From Oxalobacteraceae bacterium OTU3CAMAD1 (GTDB taxonomy: Bacteria; Pseudomonadota; Gammaproteobacteria; Burkholderiales; Burkholderiaceae_D), in NCBI GenBank assembly GCA_024123915.1, contig CP099650.1, forward strand, positions 6,262,001-6,326,000: DNA of 64,000 nucleotides, given 5' to 3'. Shown one piece after another: positions 53,383-64,000 of the stretch (position 1 is its first letter; each line of letters starts with the position of its first letter). The notes below the pieces were generated by a model, which saw only the letters and a program-made list of their open reading frames with translations, made no database searches and was not told the origin of the DNA. The translations under genes were made by a program, and so were the position numbers.

Positions 53383-54291
53383 ATGAAACCAAACGAACTA
53401 TTCAGCAGCGCCCTCCAGCGCATCCAAAAGGAGCAGACCAAGAAACGCAAGCCGAGGCCGGATCATGTCACATCGCTTCCACTTGAGAGCATCAAGCGGG
53501 CACCCGCCGTGTTCCAGCCGAGAAGCTTCCACGGGGGCGCAGCCGTGGATGACCAGCACGTCATCGTCCTCACCTCCGCAATCAAGCGTCAAGGGCCACT
53601 GGAACCATTGACGGTCTGGTGGAGCGGCGTGAGTTTCTACGTGATTGATGGACATCATCGCCTAGAGGCGTACAAGCGATTCCTAGACGCGTACAAGCGG
53701 CTAGAGGCCCACAAGCGCGTAGGCGAGGCGTGGGGCCTCACGGAGGGCATTCCCATAGACGAGTTCCGGGGAAGCCTTGAGGAGGCCATAGGGAGGACAC
53801 TAGAGGGCAACTCGAAGGCCAAGCTCAACATGAGCCTCGGGGACAAGCTAAACGGCGCTTGGAGGCAGACGTGTATCACGGAGCTAACCAAGGCCCAGCT
53901 TGCAGCCGTGGCACAGGTGTCTGAGCGCACTATCGCGAACATGCGGAAAGTCCGGGACGAGTTAGAGAAGCCCCAACCGGGTGGTGATGATTTTGAGTCT
54001 CCCCCAAAGCTTGATCGGCAGGGGATGGCAGACCTATCGTGGAGGCAGGCGCAGATACTCGCTAAGGGCGGGAGTGGTCCCGCTCTCGACTGGGAGGCGC
54101 GTCAGGATAAGCTCGTCAAGGACTGGACAGCGCGGCTACTGAAGGAGTTCGGGAAGAAGATCACGCAGCACCCGGAGGCGTTCGTGAGGGCCCTCGTAGG
54201 GGTCAATGACGACATTCCCCGACTGCTGAGTGAGGCGGAATCGTGGGAGGGGTACGCCAAAGGGGCAGAGGTGGATGATGATTTGAGATGA
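53383..54291 (+). CDS. ParB/Srx-like nuclease-domain protein
   Basis: 302 aa from ATG 53383. The ParB N-terminal fold is indicated by LPLESIKRAPAVFQPR, IKRQGPLEPLTVWW and VIDGHHRLEAYKR. A helix-turn-helix follows (LTKAQLAAVAQVSERTIANMRKVRDEL), so it probably binds DNA. An in-frame imperfect repeat (YKRFLDAYKRLEAHKR) has expanded after the GHHRLEA motif. A partitioning, regulatory or nuclease role is possible; no ParA is next to it. Confidence 0.8.
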   Translation: MKPNELFSSALQRIQKEQTKKRKPRPDHVTSLPLESIKRAPAVFQPRSFHGGAAVDDQHVIVLTSAIKRQGPLEPLTVWWSGVSFYVIDGHHRLEAYKRFLDAYKRLEAHKRVGEAWGLTEGIPIDEFRGSLEEAIGRTLEGNSKAKLNMSLGDKLNGAWRQTCITELTKAQLAAVAQVSERTIANMRKVRDELEKPQPGGDDFESPPKLDRQGMADLSWRQAQILAKGGSGPALDWEARQDKLVKDWTARLLKEFGKKITQHPEAFVRALVGVNDDIPRLLSEAESWEGYAKGAEVDDDLR

Positions 54292-54489
54292 CCACCAGAG
54301 CGGCCCAAGCAGCGCCCCCCAGGTAATGCTGGACGGCTCAGGGAGCACCTTAGGCCACCTCACGGCAACCTGAGGCCACCAGCGGCCACTGTGCATCCCC
54401 TTGAGAGGGAATTTGCATAGCGGAGGGATGCATATGCACACCCAACCATACCGAGGAGCGCGTACGCGCCTTAAAATACGGACGAAACC

Positions 54490-54810
54490 ATGAGTGAACT
54501 TATCGACTTAGACACGCTGCCGGACTTTGACGGGTCCCGGTACTTAACCGACGAGAAGGACATCGCAGCGTACCTTACGGGCATCCTAGAGGCGAATGAC
54601 GCGGGCCTCCTAGTTGCCGCACTGGGGGACATCGCACGGGCGCGGGGGATGGCATCCATTGCAGCGGCCGCAGCGGTCACCCGCGAGGCGCTATACGAAG
54701 CGCTAGAGCAAAATGCACCGCCCTGCTCTGACACAATGAGTCGCGTATGCAAGGCATTGGGGGCCTCAATTCAAGCACATCAGCGTCCATTCGAAGCAGG
54801 CCCTCCCTGA
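54490..54810 (+). CDS. HigA-type addiction-module antitoxin, without visible toxin
   Basis: 106 aa: SRYLTDEKDIAAYLTGILEANDAGLLVAALGDIARARGMASIAAAAAVTREALYEAL is the COG3636 antitoxin pattern with its Xre-like HTH. Members normally follow a RelE/HigB toxin gene; upstream 54292-54489 contains no such frame. It may be an orphan that neutralises another toxin or an autoregulator kept from a lost pair. Confidence 0.85.
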   Translation: MSELIDLDTLPDFDGSRYLTDEKDIAAYLTGILEANDAGLLVAALGDIARARGMASIAAAAAVTREALYEALEQNAPPCSDTMSRVCKALGASIQAHQRPFEAGPP

Positions 54811-54967
54811 TTGTCGCCGACCCCATAGTGGCGACAACAAGCAGGCTCATGTACAGTGAGCCGTGCGATAGGCCGCTTCCGGCAAAAACGGACTGATGTG
54901 GGGTCAAAACCAGGATTTTTAGCAAGGTTCTTAGCAATTCATGTTTAATTAACCGCGACGAGGCATC

Positions 54968-55777
54968 ATGGCTACAAGAAAATCCGCTCCACTAGTGCCC
55001 CACTCTGCAAATTTGGGTGTGATGCAAATGCATGAATTCATGCCTCGCTTAAAAAGGCGTTTAAACGAGCTAGAAAATTTCACCCCTGGGACCACTATTG
55101 ATGAAGTAACTCGCTCAATTAGTGCACTGGAAAAGAAATATGACGATACTTTGGTTGAAGTTTTCGGTATTAATTCAATTGAGTATCAGCGCTATCGGAG
55201 CTATGGATTCTATAACTCCACAGAACCTCTTTCTTATAATTTTGGAGGCAGTGCCACTCCAACCTTAGAGCAGGAAGTCGCATCTTATCGAAGGGGAGTT
55301 GCAACTGCGGCCAGAAATCTTCAAACGATTATCGAATTGTTCGAAGAAAAAATATGTGACTCTGCCGGCCCTACTGCGAGTCCCATGCGAGCGCTTGAAA
55401 ATTTGCACTTACACCCTCATATCGCGGATGCTAGCGTAGACCTGTTTAAAGGCGGCCACTATGCAAACGCCGTGGAAGATGCATGCAAAGTTCTCGATCT
55501 TCTTGTCAAAATGAAAAGCAAGCGAGATCTGTCGGGTACTGAATTGATGCAGATAGCGTTCAGTCCCAAAGCACCTGTTCTCAGATTCAACGAGCAGCAA
55601 AACGACAGCGAGAAAAGTGAGCAGCAAGGGATGATGTATCTCTACGCTGGTGCCATGCTTGCCTTTCGAAATCCACGTGCGCACGGCTTGCTCACCGATG
55701 ATCCTGTCGAGGCCTTGGAGATTATTGGATTTGTCAACTTTCTTGCGAAATCGCTGGAAAAAACAAAACGCGCGTAG
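54968..55777 (+). CDS. TIGR02391 (Ymh-type) protein with HEPN-like RxxxxH motif
   Basis: 269 aa. The C-terminal domain matches the TIGR02391/Ymh family: LHPHIADASVDLFKGGHYANAVEDACKVL and LYAGAMLAFRNPRAHGL, followed by EALEIIGFVNFLAKSLE. RNPRAH (R234 to H239) is an RxxxxH motif as in HEPN RNases used in abortive-infection and toxin systems. The N-terminal half is helical and unrecognised. The AT-richer codon use differs from the upstream ParB-like gene, suggesting separate acquisition. Confidence 0.78.
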   Translation: MATRKSAPLVPHSANLGVMQMHEFMPRLKRRLNELENFTPGTTIDEVTRSISALEKKYDDTLVEVFGINSIEYQRYRSYGFYNSTEPLSYNFGGSATPTLEQEVASYRRGVATAARNLQTIIELFEEKICDSAGPTASPMRALENLHLHPHIADASVDLFKGGHYANAVEDACKVLDLLVKMKSKRDLSGTELMQIAFSPKAPVLRFNEQQNDSEKSEQQGMMYLYAGAMLAFRNPRAHGLLTDDPVEALEIIGFVNFLAKSLEKTKRA

Positions 55778-55971
55778 TGCAGTCCAACAAGCGCGCTAGG
55801 CCAAGGGCTGCTGGGCGTTTGCAGTCGTTGCCCCGACCAACTTGATTCACTTTAGTCACAGGGCCATCCCTGCCAACGGGGTTATCCGCCACTCTCCCCG
55901 GCCTTGGGAGGCATCCACGGCGGTTCCTGCATAGCAATACCGGGCGACAGGACCATCAAGGGGGATGTCTT

Positions 55972-56549
55972 TCAATGGCGACCCGGTGACCACTTCGGAG
56001 GTGCCACATCGAACCGGACGCGCTCAAGGATGGCCTGCTTTTTTTTGAGGGGCCGCTCCGCTTGATAGCCCCGGACGACCTTGCTTGTATCGACAGCATG
56101 CCCCGTAATCACCTCGATCTTTGCGATGTCGTTGTTGGACCCGTGGGTCAGCAGGGTGTGCCGGAAGGCACATCTGACGGGGCCGACCCGTAGCCGAATA
56201 ATAGGGACTCGTTGAACGGACCGACCATCCCAAGGTGACGCATCTCCTCGTCGGCCTGCGCAGATGAGGCGAGCATGGCCTGCGCGACAGAACGAGCTTC
56301 GTCAGGGGTAATAGCAGTTTTGGCAGGAGCTAAAAGCCGGGGCCGATGGCTAGCGTACTCGACCTCGAGCTCTGCCTTGCGTGCGTAGATCATTCGAATG
56401 GCGAGTACCCGGTCAGTAGTCTTTAGGTTTTCCGATATGACTGCACGAGGGTAAAACTGCTGTAGCGCTTTGGGGACTCGGTATTGATACCGGATGCTTC
56501 CGGTCTTGGGGACAATCATTCCTGCGGGGTATGCCATAGTGTTCTTCAT
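55972..56549 (-). pseudogene. Tyrosine-recombinase integrase remnant (internal deletion and frameshift)
   Basis: The N-terminal frame (MKNTMAYPAGMIVPKTGSIRYQYRVPKAL...) encodes the SAM-like arm domain and stops at 56148. A different frame then encodes the C-terminal catalytic end: RHTLLTHGSNNDIAKIEVITGHAVDTS..., with the R-H and GH boxes and an ending PPKWSPGRH. The central part with the first catalytic arginine is missing. Its position beside tRNA-Ser identifies it as the element's original integrase, now inactive. Confidence 0.8.
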
Positions 56550-56648
56550 CTGGCGATTATAGCCAAATGTATAGGGTAAGGTAGTTGAACAAACCTACCC
56601 AAACCCGCATGAACAGCCAATCTCCAACGAAATCAGCGACTTACCAAA

Positions 56649-56665
56649 TCTTGGCGGAGAGAGGG
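56649..56665 (-). repeat. attR: tRNA-Ser 3' end core
   Basis: TCTTGGCGGAGAGAGGG overlapping the acceptor end of tRNA-Ser and identical to 49581-49597. Beyond it, at 56648 and lower, the sequence no longer resembles the tRNA's native downstream DNA. Confidence 0.8.
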
Positions 56666-56741
56666 GGATTCGAACCCCCGATAGGTTTGACCCTATACAC
56701 GCTTTCCAGGCGTGCGACTTCAACCGCTCATCCACCTCTCC
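56652..56741 (-). tRNA. tRNA-Ser (GGA)
   Basis: 90 nt on the minus strand: acceptor GGAGAGG ... CTCTCC-G-CCA, D arm, anticodon loop CTGGAAA (anticodon GGA), a long variable arm typical of serine tRNAs, and T arm GGGGGTTCGAATCCCCC. CCA is encoded. The 3' end is the integration site of the neighbouring element and remains intact. Confidence 0.95.
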
Positions 56742-57051
56742 TGCATTCCTTCCCCTCTCGGAGAAGCCGCGAATTATAGCAAACATTCCCCATACCACCA
56801 ACTTTATTTCCCCTCCCACATGCAACCCACCCCGCCAATTCCTGCGCTACAATAACCCGCGTCCCCCACACAGCCGCTATGCGGCCCACTTACCCCGTGG
56901 CGGCGACCCGTTTCTCCTCAGCCTGGCCCCCAAACCGTGCCCCGGCAACAGCATCAAAGCCCCAAACAAACACACCAGCACCACAGCAACACCCAAGAAC
57001 CGTCCACAAAACCAAACCGGACAACTAAAAAAGCCACACCAAAAGACCACT
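56742..57051. other. Intergenic region before the sensor kinase
   Basis: Contains the tRNA promoter (minus strand) and a strikingly G-poor, A/C-rich plus strand over 56930-57050. On the minus strand this codes for a hydrophobic 65-residue frame (56877-57074) that lacks a convincing ribosome site and is left uncalled. Confidence 0.4.
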
Positions 57052-59100
57052 ATGACGACTTCGCTTTCTTTCATGGACAACGGCGGCGAAATGGGCGCAC
57101 GAATGCGCAGCCACGATTGGTCGACGTCATCCCTGGGCGATCCCCACACCTGGCCGCAATCGCTGCGCTCGGTCGTGTCCGCCTGCCTGAACTCGCCCAT
57201 CCTCGGCGCCATCCTGTGGGGCCCCGACCTGTGCATGCTGTACAACGACGCCTACGTGCCCTCGCTGGCAGACCGCCACCCCGCCGCCCTCGGCAAACCC
57301 GTGGCCGAGGTGTGGGGCAGCGCCTGGGACCAGGTTGCCCCGCAATTTCACGACGCCATGGCGACCGGTATCGGCTTTTCAAGCACTAACGTCGAACTGA
57401 TGATCATGCGTAACGGACAGATGGAACAAACCATCTGGAACTTTTCCGCCGCGCCCATCACAGGAGAAGACGGCACCATCGCCGGCTTGTTTAACCAAGG
57501 GATCGAGATCACCGAACAGGTGCGCAAGGAGAAGGCGATCCACCGCGCCCAGGAAACACTCGAACGCACCGTCGATGAAACCACCCGCGACCGCAACCGC
57601 CTGTGGGAACTGTCCGCCGATATCATGCTCCGCTGCGGTTTCGACGGCCAGATCAAGACCGTCAATCCGGCGTGGAAAGACGTGCTGGGCTGGGACGAGG
57701 TCGATCTGGTCGGCGTGAGCCTGCTGAAACTGCTCCATCCCGACGATGTCGACCGCACCATCGCGGGGGCGCAGGTCCTGGCCGACGGCGGCTACCATAC
57801 CCGCTTCGATAACCGTTATCGCCACAAGGACGGCAGCTATCGCTGGATTTCGTGGTCCACCCAGCCCGACGCCGATAGTATCTATGCCGTCGGCCGCGAT
57901 TTCACGTCGGAACGCGAGAGCGCCGAGGCGCTGCGCGCGGCCGAGGAGGCCCTGCGCCAGGCCCAGAAGATGGAGGCCGTGGGGCAACTTACCGGCGGCC
58001 TGGCCCATGACTTTAATAATTTGTTGGCCGGGATTACCGGTAGCCTGGAGATGCTGGAGCTGCGCGCCAGCCAGGGTCGCTTCGGCGATATCGCCCGCTA
58101 TATCGATGTGGCCAGCGATGCGGCCAAGCGCGCGGCCTCGCTGACCCATCGCTTGCTGGCCTTCTCCCGCCAACAGACCCTCGATCCGAAACCGACCGAC
58201 GTCAACCGCCTGGTCCTGGGCATGGAGGATTTGTTGCGACGTACCGTGGGCCCGGCCGTGGCGATCGAGGTCATCGGTGCGACCGATCTGTGGACCGCGC
58301 TGGTCGATGCGTCCCAACTGGAAAATTCGCTGCTGAACCTGTGCATCAACGCGCGCGATGCGATGCCCGCCGGCGGCCATATCCGTATCGCGACCGCCAA
58401 CCAGCGCCTGAACCATAAGGCCGCCGCCGCTCAGCAAATGCCCGAGGGCGAGTATCTGTCGCTGAGCGTGACCGATTCCGGCGTCGGCATCGCGCCGGAG
58501 GTGATGAGCCGGGTGTTCGAGCCCTTCTTTACCACCAAGCAGCCCGGCGAGGGCACCGGCTTGGGCTTGTCCATGGTCTATGGCTTCGCCAAGCAGTCCG
58601 GCGGCCTGGTGCGCATCTATTCGGAGGTGGAACGCGGGACGACCGTGTGCATCTATCTGCCCCGCCATCATGGCGTGGCGGAGTCGGCGCCCGTGCCGAC
58701 CTTGCCGTCGCTGCCCGTTCATCCTGCCACGCACGAGACCGTGCTGGTGGTCGACGACGAGCCGAGCGTGCGCTTGCTGATCGTCGACATCTTGCAGGAT
58801 ATGGGCTATGAGGTGATCGAGGCGGCCGATAGCGCCACCGGCCTGGCGCTATTGCAGTCGGACGTGCATATTGATTTGCTGATCAGCGATGTGGGCTTGC
58901 CCGGCGGGATGAACGGGCGCCAGATGGCGGAGGCCGGCCGCGTGAACCGGCCCGCCATGCGCGTGCTGTTCTTGACCGGTTATGCGCAGACGGCCGTGTT
59001 CGGCGGCGGCCAGCTCGACGAGGGCATCGAGGTGATGACCAAGCCCTTTAATATCGATGCGCTGTCCGAACGCGTGGACAGGATGCTGGCGCCACGCTAA
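57052..59100 (+). CDS. Hybrid sensor histidine kinase/response regulator with two PAS domains
   Basis: 682 aa, no transmembrane helix, so cytoplasmic. A PAS-like domain (about 20-150) and a PAS/PAC (about 180-290: [18 protein letters not shown]...[14 protein letters not shown]) precede a kinase core with His319 ([14 protein letters not shown]), N-box [26 protein letters not shown] and [14 protein letters not shown]-terminal receiver has D613 ([11 protein letters not shown]) and K-loop MTKPF. The signal is unknown; PAS domains suggest redox, light or small ligands. ATG 57052 has no strong ribosome site. Confidence 0.9.
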   Translation: MTTSLSFMDNGGEMGARMRSHDWSTSSLGDPHTWPQSLRSVVSACLNSPILGAILWGPDLCMLYNDAYVPSLADRHPAALGKPVAEVWGSAWDQVAPQFHDAMATGIGFSSTNVELMIMRNGQMEQTIWNFSAAPITGEDGTIAGLFNQGIEITEQVRKEKAIHRAQETLERTVDETTRDRNRLWELSADIMLRCGFDGQIKTVNPAWKDVLGWDEVDLVGVSLLKLLHPDDVDRTIAGAQVLADGGYHTRFDNRYRHKDGSYRWISWSTQPDADSIYAVGRDFTSERESAEALRAAEEALRQAQKMEAVGQLTGGLAHDFNNLLAGITGSLEMLELRASQGRFGDIARYIDVASDAAKRAASLTHRLLAFSRQQTLDPKPTDVNRLVLGMEDLLRRTVGPAVAIEVIGATDLWTALVDASQLENSLLNLCINARDAMPAGGHIRIATANQRLNHKAAAAQQMPEGEYLSLSVTDSGVGIAPEVMSRVFEPFFTTKQPGEGTGLGLSMVYGFAKQSGGLVRIYSEVERGTTVCIYLPRHHGVAESAPVPTLPSLPVHPATHETVLVVDDEPSVRLLIVDILQDMGYEVIEAADSATGLALLQSDVHIDLLISDVGLPGGMNGRQMAEAGRVNRPAMRVLFLTGYAQTAVFGGGQLDEGIEVMTKPFNIDALSERVDRMLAPR

Positions 59101-59103
59101 ACC

Positions 59104-59134
59104 GGTGGCGCGCCTGGCATTCCGGCGCGCCACC
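59104..59134. terminator. Hairpin between convergent genes
   Basis: Perfect 11-bp stem GGTGGCGCGCC/GGCGCGCCACC with a 9-nt loop in the 45-bp gap between the kinase and acs ends. No T-run, but the position between convergent genes supports a two-way terminator. Confidence 0.5.
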
Positions 59135-59145
59135 GCTTCAAGCAA

Positions 59146-61134
<1,989 letters not shown>

Positions 61135-61377
61135 ACGTGTCTCCATTGTTGTAATGTTTTTCACCAACATAAACTTTGTCGCTTACTGAGCCCTTACAGA
61201 CTGCTAGCCACCGGCGGCCGCTGTGGGGCCGATGCTGCACTGTACAATTTTACCAACATTTCTTCGGCATTAGGCTTCGGCGTTGCGCCGCAACACGGCG
61301 GTGCGGTAGCTGAGCAGCACGTGTAAAATGTCGGCAACCTTTATCTAGTCTGCCTTATTTTCAGGAGTACTGCCTTA

Positions 61378-61977
61378 ATGACCGATCCTAAACCCAAGCT
61401 GCGCCCCCTGCCAGCGTTTATCTTCATGTCGCGCTGGCTGCAGTTGCCGCTGTATCTCGGCCTGATCCTGGCGCAGTGCGTGTACGTATTCCACTTCTGG
61501 GTCGAGCTGAAGGATCTGATCGGCGCGGCCATGGGCAACGAGGCGGCGCTGCAGCACATCTTCCAGGCCGTGGCCGTGCCCGGTGGCGGCCCGACTCCGA
61601 CCAAGCTGAACGAAACCACCATCATGCTGGTCGTGCTGGGCCTGATCGATGTGGTCATGATCTCCAACCTGCTGGTGATGGTCATCATTGGCGGCTACGA
61701 GACCTTTGTCTCGCGCATGAACCTGGAGAGCCATCCCGACCAGCCCGAGTGGCTGTCGCACGTCAACGCTTCCGTGCTGAAAACCAAGCTGGCCATGGCG
61801 ATCATCGGCATCTCGTCCATCCATCTGTTGAAGACCTTTATCAATGCCGGCTCCTACACGGAGAAAGTGCTGATCGCGCAAACCGTGATTCACATTGCTT
61901 TCCTGCTGTCCGCGCTAGCCATCGCCTACACCGACCGCCTGACGTCGATGACGCACCAAGATTCGAAATCCCACTAA
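61378..61977 (+). CDS. YqhA/UPF0114 family (TIGR00645) inner-membrane protein
   Basis: 199 aa with about four hydrophobic segments (LYLGLILAQCVYVFHFW; TIMLVVLGLIDVVMISNLLVMVIIGGYETFVSR; LAMAIIGISSIHLLKTFI; VIHIAFLLSALAIAYTDRL), the pattern of TIGR00645. Function unknown in this family. It is followed 36 bp later by fumarase in the same direction, an order seen in related betaproteobacteria. Confidence 0.9.
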   Translation: MTDPKPKLRPLPAFIFMSRWLQLPLYLGLILAQCVYVFHFWVELKDLIGAAMGNEAALQHIFQAVAVPGGGPTPTKLNETTIMLVVLGLIDVVMISNLLVMVIIGGYETFVSRMNLESHPDQPEWLSHVNASVLKTKLAMAIIGISSIHLLKTFINAGSYTEKVLIAQTVIHIAFLLSALAIAYTDRLTSMTHQDSKSH

Positions 61978-62013
61978 GTCCACAAAGCACCATCCTTCCC
62001 TCGCGAGAACATC

Positions 62014-63543
62014 ATGACCATCATAAAGCAAGAAGACCTGATCGAATCCGTTGCCGCAGCGCTCCAGTACATCAGCTACTACCATCCCGCCGACTACATC
62101 GAGCACCTGGCGCGCGCCTACGAGCACGAGCAGAGCCCGGCGGCCAAGGACGCGATCGCGCAGATCCTGACGAACTCGCGCATGTGCGCGGAAGGCAAGC
62201 GTCCGATCTGCCAGGACACCGGCATCGTCAACGTCTTCCTGAAAATCGGCATGGGCGTGCGCTTCGAGGGCTTCAGCGGCACCGTCACCGACGCCGTCAA
62301 CGAAGGCGTGCGCCGCGCGTACAACTTCGACGACAACAAACTGCGCGCCTCCATCGTCGCCGACCCGCATTTCGACCGCAAGAACACCAAGGACAATACG
62401 CCAGCCGTGGTCCATATGGAACTGGTCGAAGGTAATACGGTCGACGTCAAGGTCGCGGCCAAGGGCGGCGGCTCGGAAAACAAATCCAAGATGATCATGA
62501 TGAACCCGTCCGATTCGCTGATCGACTGGGTCATGAAGACCGTGCCGACCATGGGCGCCGGCTGGTGCCCGCCTGGCATGCTGGGCATCGGCATCGGCGG
62601 CACCGCCGAGAAGGCCATGCTGATGGCCAAGGAAGTGCTGATGGAAGACATCGACATGTTCGAGCTGAAACAGCGCGGCCCGCAGAACAAGCTGGAAGAA
62701 CTGCGCATCGAACTGTGCGACAAGATCAATTCGCTGGGCATCGGCGCGCAGGGCCTGGGCGGCCTGACGACCGTGCTCGACGTTAAAATCATGATGCACC
62801 CGACCCACGCGGCCTCCAAGCCGGTGGCGATGATCCCGAACTGCGCGGCCACCCGCCACGGCCACTTCGTGCTGGACGGCTCTGGCCCTGCCTACATGAC
62901 GCCGCCTCCGCTGTCGACCTGGCCGGACGTCTCGTGGGCGCCGGACACCGAAAAGTCCAAGCGCGTCGACCTCAACACCCTGACCAAGGAAGAAGTCGCC
63001 TCGTGGAAGCCGGGCCAGACGCTGCTGCTGAACGGCAAAATGCTGACCGGCCGCGACGCCGCGCACAAGCGCATCCAGGACATGCTGGCCAAGGGCGAAG
63101 AACTGCCGGTCGACTTCAAGAACCGCGTGATCTACTACGTCGGCCCAGTCGATCCGGTGCGTGACGAAGTCGTCGGCCCGGCCGGCCCGACCACCGCCAC
63201 CCGCATGGACAAGTTCACCGACATGATGCTCGAGCAAACCGGCCTGATCGCGATGATCGGCAAGGCCGAGCGCGGCCCGGTCGCCATCGAATCGATCAAG
63301 AAGCACCAGTCGGCCTACCTGATGGCAGTCGGCGGTTCGGCCTACCTGGTCTCCAAGGCGATCAAGGGCGCCAAGGTGCTGGGCTTCGCCGACATGGGCA
63401 TGGAAGCGATCTACGAGTTCGACGTGGTCGACATGCCGGTGACGGTGGCCGTCGACGCGGCCGGCACCTCGGTGCACAACACTGGCCCGGCGGAGTGGAA
63501 AGCCAAGATCGAGCAGTTGAACATCCCGGTCGTCACCGCCTGA
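62014..63543 (+). CDS. Class I fumarate hydratase, iron-sulfur type
   Basis: 509 aa, homodimeric class I fumarase that interconverts fumarate and malate in the TCA cycle using an oxygen-sensitive [4Fe-4S] cluster. MCAEGKRPICQDTGIVNVFLKIG holds the first cluster cysteine. GWCPPGMLGIGIGGTAEKAM and MIPNCAATRHGHFVLDGSGPAYMTPPP match later cluster and active-site regions. The C-terminal beta part follows (GQTLLLNGKMLTGRDAAHKRIQD; PTTATRMDKF). The stop overlaps the murI start (TGATG). Confidence 0.95.
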   Translation: MTIIKQEDLIESVAAALQYISYYHPADYIEHLARAYEHEQSPAAKDAIAQILTNSRMCAEGKRPICQDTGIVNVFLKIGMGVRFEGFSGTVTDAVNEGVRRAYNFDDNKLRASIVADPHFDRKNTKDNTPAVVHMELVEGNTVDVKVAAKGGGSENKSKMIMMNPSDSLIDWVMKTVPTMGAGWCPPGMLGIGIGGTAEKAMLMAKEVLMEDIDMFELKQRGPQNKLEELRIELCDKINSLGIGAQGLGGLTTVLDVKIMMHPTHAASKPVAMIPNCAATRHGHFVLDGSGPAYMTPPPLSTWPDVSWAPDTEKSKRVDLNTLTKEEVASWKPGQTLLLNGKMLTGRDAAHKRIQDMLAKGEELPVDFKNRVIYYVGPVDPVRDEVVGPAGPTTATRMDKFTDMMLEQTGLIAMIGKAERGPVAIESIKKHQSAYLMAVGGSAYLVSKAIKGAKVLGFADMGMEAIYEFDVVDMPVTVAVDAAGTSVHNTGPAEWKAKIEQLNIPVVTA

Positions 63544-64000
63544 TGACCAGCGCCCGCCCCCGTTCGGCCGACGCTTTGGCCGACTCTTCGGCTCAAGCGC
63601 CCATCGGCGTTTTCGATTCCGGCGTGGGCGGGCTGTCGGTGCTGCGCCATATCCGCGCGCAGCTGCCGCACGAACACCTGATGTACTTTGCCGATTCCGG
63701 CCACGCGCCGTATGGCGACAAGACCGAACAGTTTGTCGTCGACCGCGCGCTGGCCGTGACGGCTTTCCTGCTGGCGCACGGCGCCAAGGCGCTGGTTGTG
63801 GCCTGTAACACCGCCACCGTGGCCGCCATCAAGGCGGTGCGCGCGCGTTATCCGGATTTGCCGGTGGTGGGCGTGGAACCGGGCCTCAAGCCGGCCGTCA
63901 GCGCCACACGGAACGGCAAGGTCGGCGTGCTGGCGACGGCGCGCACGCTCAAGGGTGAAAAGTTCCTGCAACTGCGCGAGCAGATTTCCGCCGCCAGCAA
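63543..64000 (+). CDS. murI: Glutamate racemase, N-terminal part (gene continues right of window)
   Basis: 152 codons to the window edge. IGVFDSGVGGLSVLRHI (catalytic acid region, D25-S26), YFADSGHAPYGDK and VVACNTAT (first catalytic Cys88) identify MurI, which supplies D-glutamate for peptidoglycan. About 120 residues with the second catalytic cysteine should lie beyond the window. A polar 20-residue extension precedes the usual start. Overlaps the fumarase stop by 1 bp. Confidence 0.94.
   Translation, partial: MTSARPRSADALADSSAQAPIGVFDSGVGGLSVLRHIRAQLPHEHLMYFADSGHAPYGDKTEQFVVDRALAVTAFLLAHGAKALVVACNTATVAAIKAVRARYPDLPVVGVEPGLKPAVSATRNGKVGVLATARTLKGEKFLQLREQISAAS

Larger units (their letters stand above)
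49581..56665. mobile_element. Integrative element in tRNA-Ser(GGA), about 7 kb
   Basis: Bounded by 17-bp direct repeats derived from the tRNA 3' end. Cargo in order: TIR-like/TPR protein, unknown 167-aa protein, serine recombinase, ParB-like protein, HigA-type antitoxin, TIGR02391 protein and the remains of a tyrosine integrase. The tRNA is kept whole at the right end. With its integrase broken, the element is probably fixed unless another recombinase acts on it. Confidence 0.75.

Noticed and set aside
56595..56825. 76-codon frame over the tRNA-Ser gene
   Set aside because: It lies on the tRNA strand and covers the entire tRNA; no ribosome site.
56877..57074. Hydrophobic 65-residue minus-strand frame overlapping the sensor-kinase start
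   Set aside because: No ribosome site and overlaps a well-supported gene; the hydrophobicity follows from the A/C-rich opposite strand. Could be revisited with expression data.

Overview
The window reads as the chromosome of a high-GC betaproteobacterium, most likely Oxalobacteraceae (Massilia/Duganella type). This rests on protein resemblance, GC-rich codon use and gene content; no rRNA is present to confirm it. Most genes belong to long co-oriented catabolic operons. One stretch (about 45.8-56.7 kb) is compositionally different and mobile.

Layout. 1-14.2 kb (minus strand): pentose and xyloglucan use. It holds the N-terminal part of a TonB-dependent receptor, the XylFGH xylose ABC transporter, a XylD-type sugar-acid dehydratase, a fused KDX-dehydratase/xylose-dehydrogenase-like protein, the regulator XylR, and a secreted three-part protein (galactose-binding-like, SGNH esterase, GH74). 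A 33-bp box upstream of three of these genes is probably the XylR operator. 14.2-22.1 kb: a response regulator, a secreted epoxide-hydrolase-like enzyme, a propeller-type sensor kinase, then a GH43 beta-xylosidase and MFS transporter pair. 22.2-31.8 kb (minus): an aromatic operon with gallate-dioxygenase-like protein, NTF2-like protein, alpha/beta hydrolase, glutathione-independent formaldehyde dehydrogenase, SDR, amidohydrolase, feruloyl-CoA synthase, crotonase and two GntR regulators. 32.0-42.3 kb (plus): a two-HTH LysR regulator, vanillin/benzaldehyde-type dehydrogenase, coniferyl-alcohol-dehydrogenase-like SDR, and a DUF1302/DUF1329/YCF48/RND envelope set. Together 22-42 kb looks like a locus for lignin-derived phenylpropanoids. 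42.3-45.8 kb: small and miscellaneous genes.

45.8-56.7 kb is an accessory region. It starts with an AT-rich Septu-like pair (HNH nuclease plus ATPase). Next comes a roughly 7-kb element inserted into the 3' end of tRNA-Ser(GGA), carrying a TIR-like/TPR protein, a serine recombinase, a ParB-like protein, a lone HigA-type antitoxin, a TIGR02391 protein with an RxxxxH motif, and a decayed tyrosine integrase. The tRNA's own terminator now lies at the far end of the element, so the insertion event can be read directly. This is where a poorly described defence system is most likely.

56.7-64 kb is core chromosome: hybrid sensor kinase, acetyl-CoA synthetase, YqhA-family membrane protein, class I fumarase and the start of glutamate racemase.
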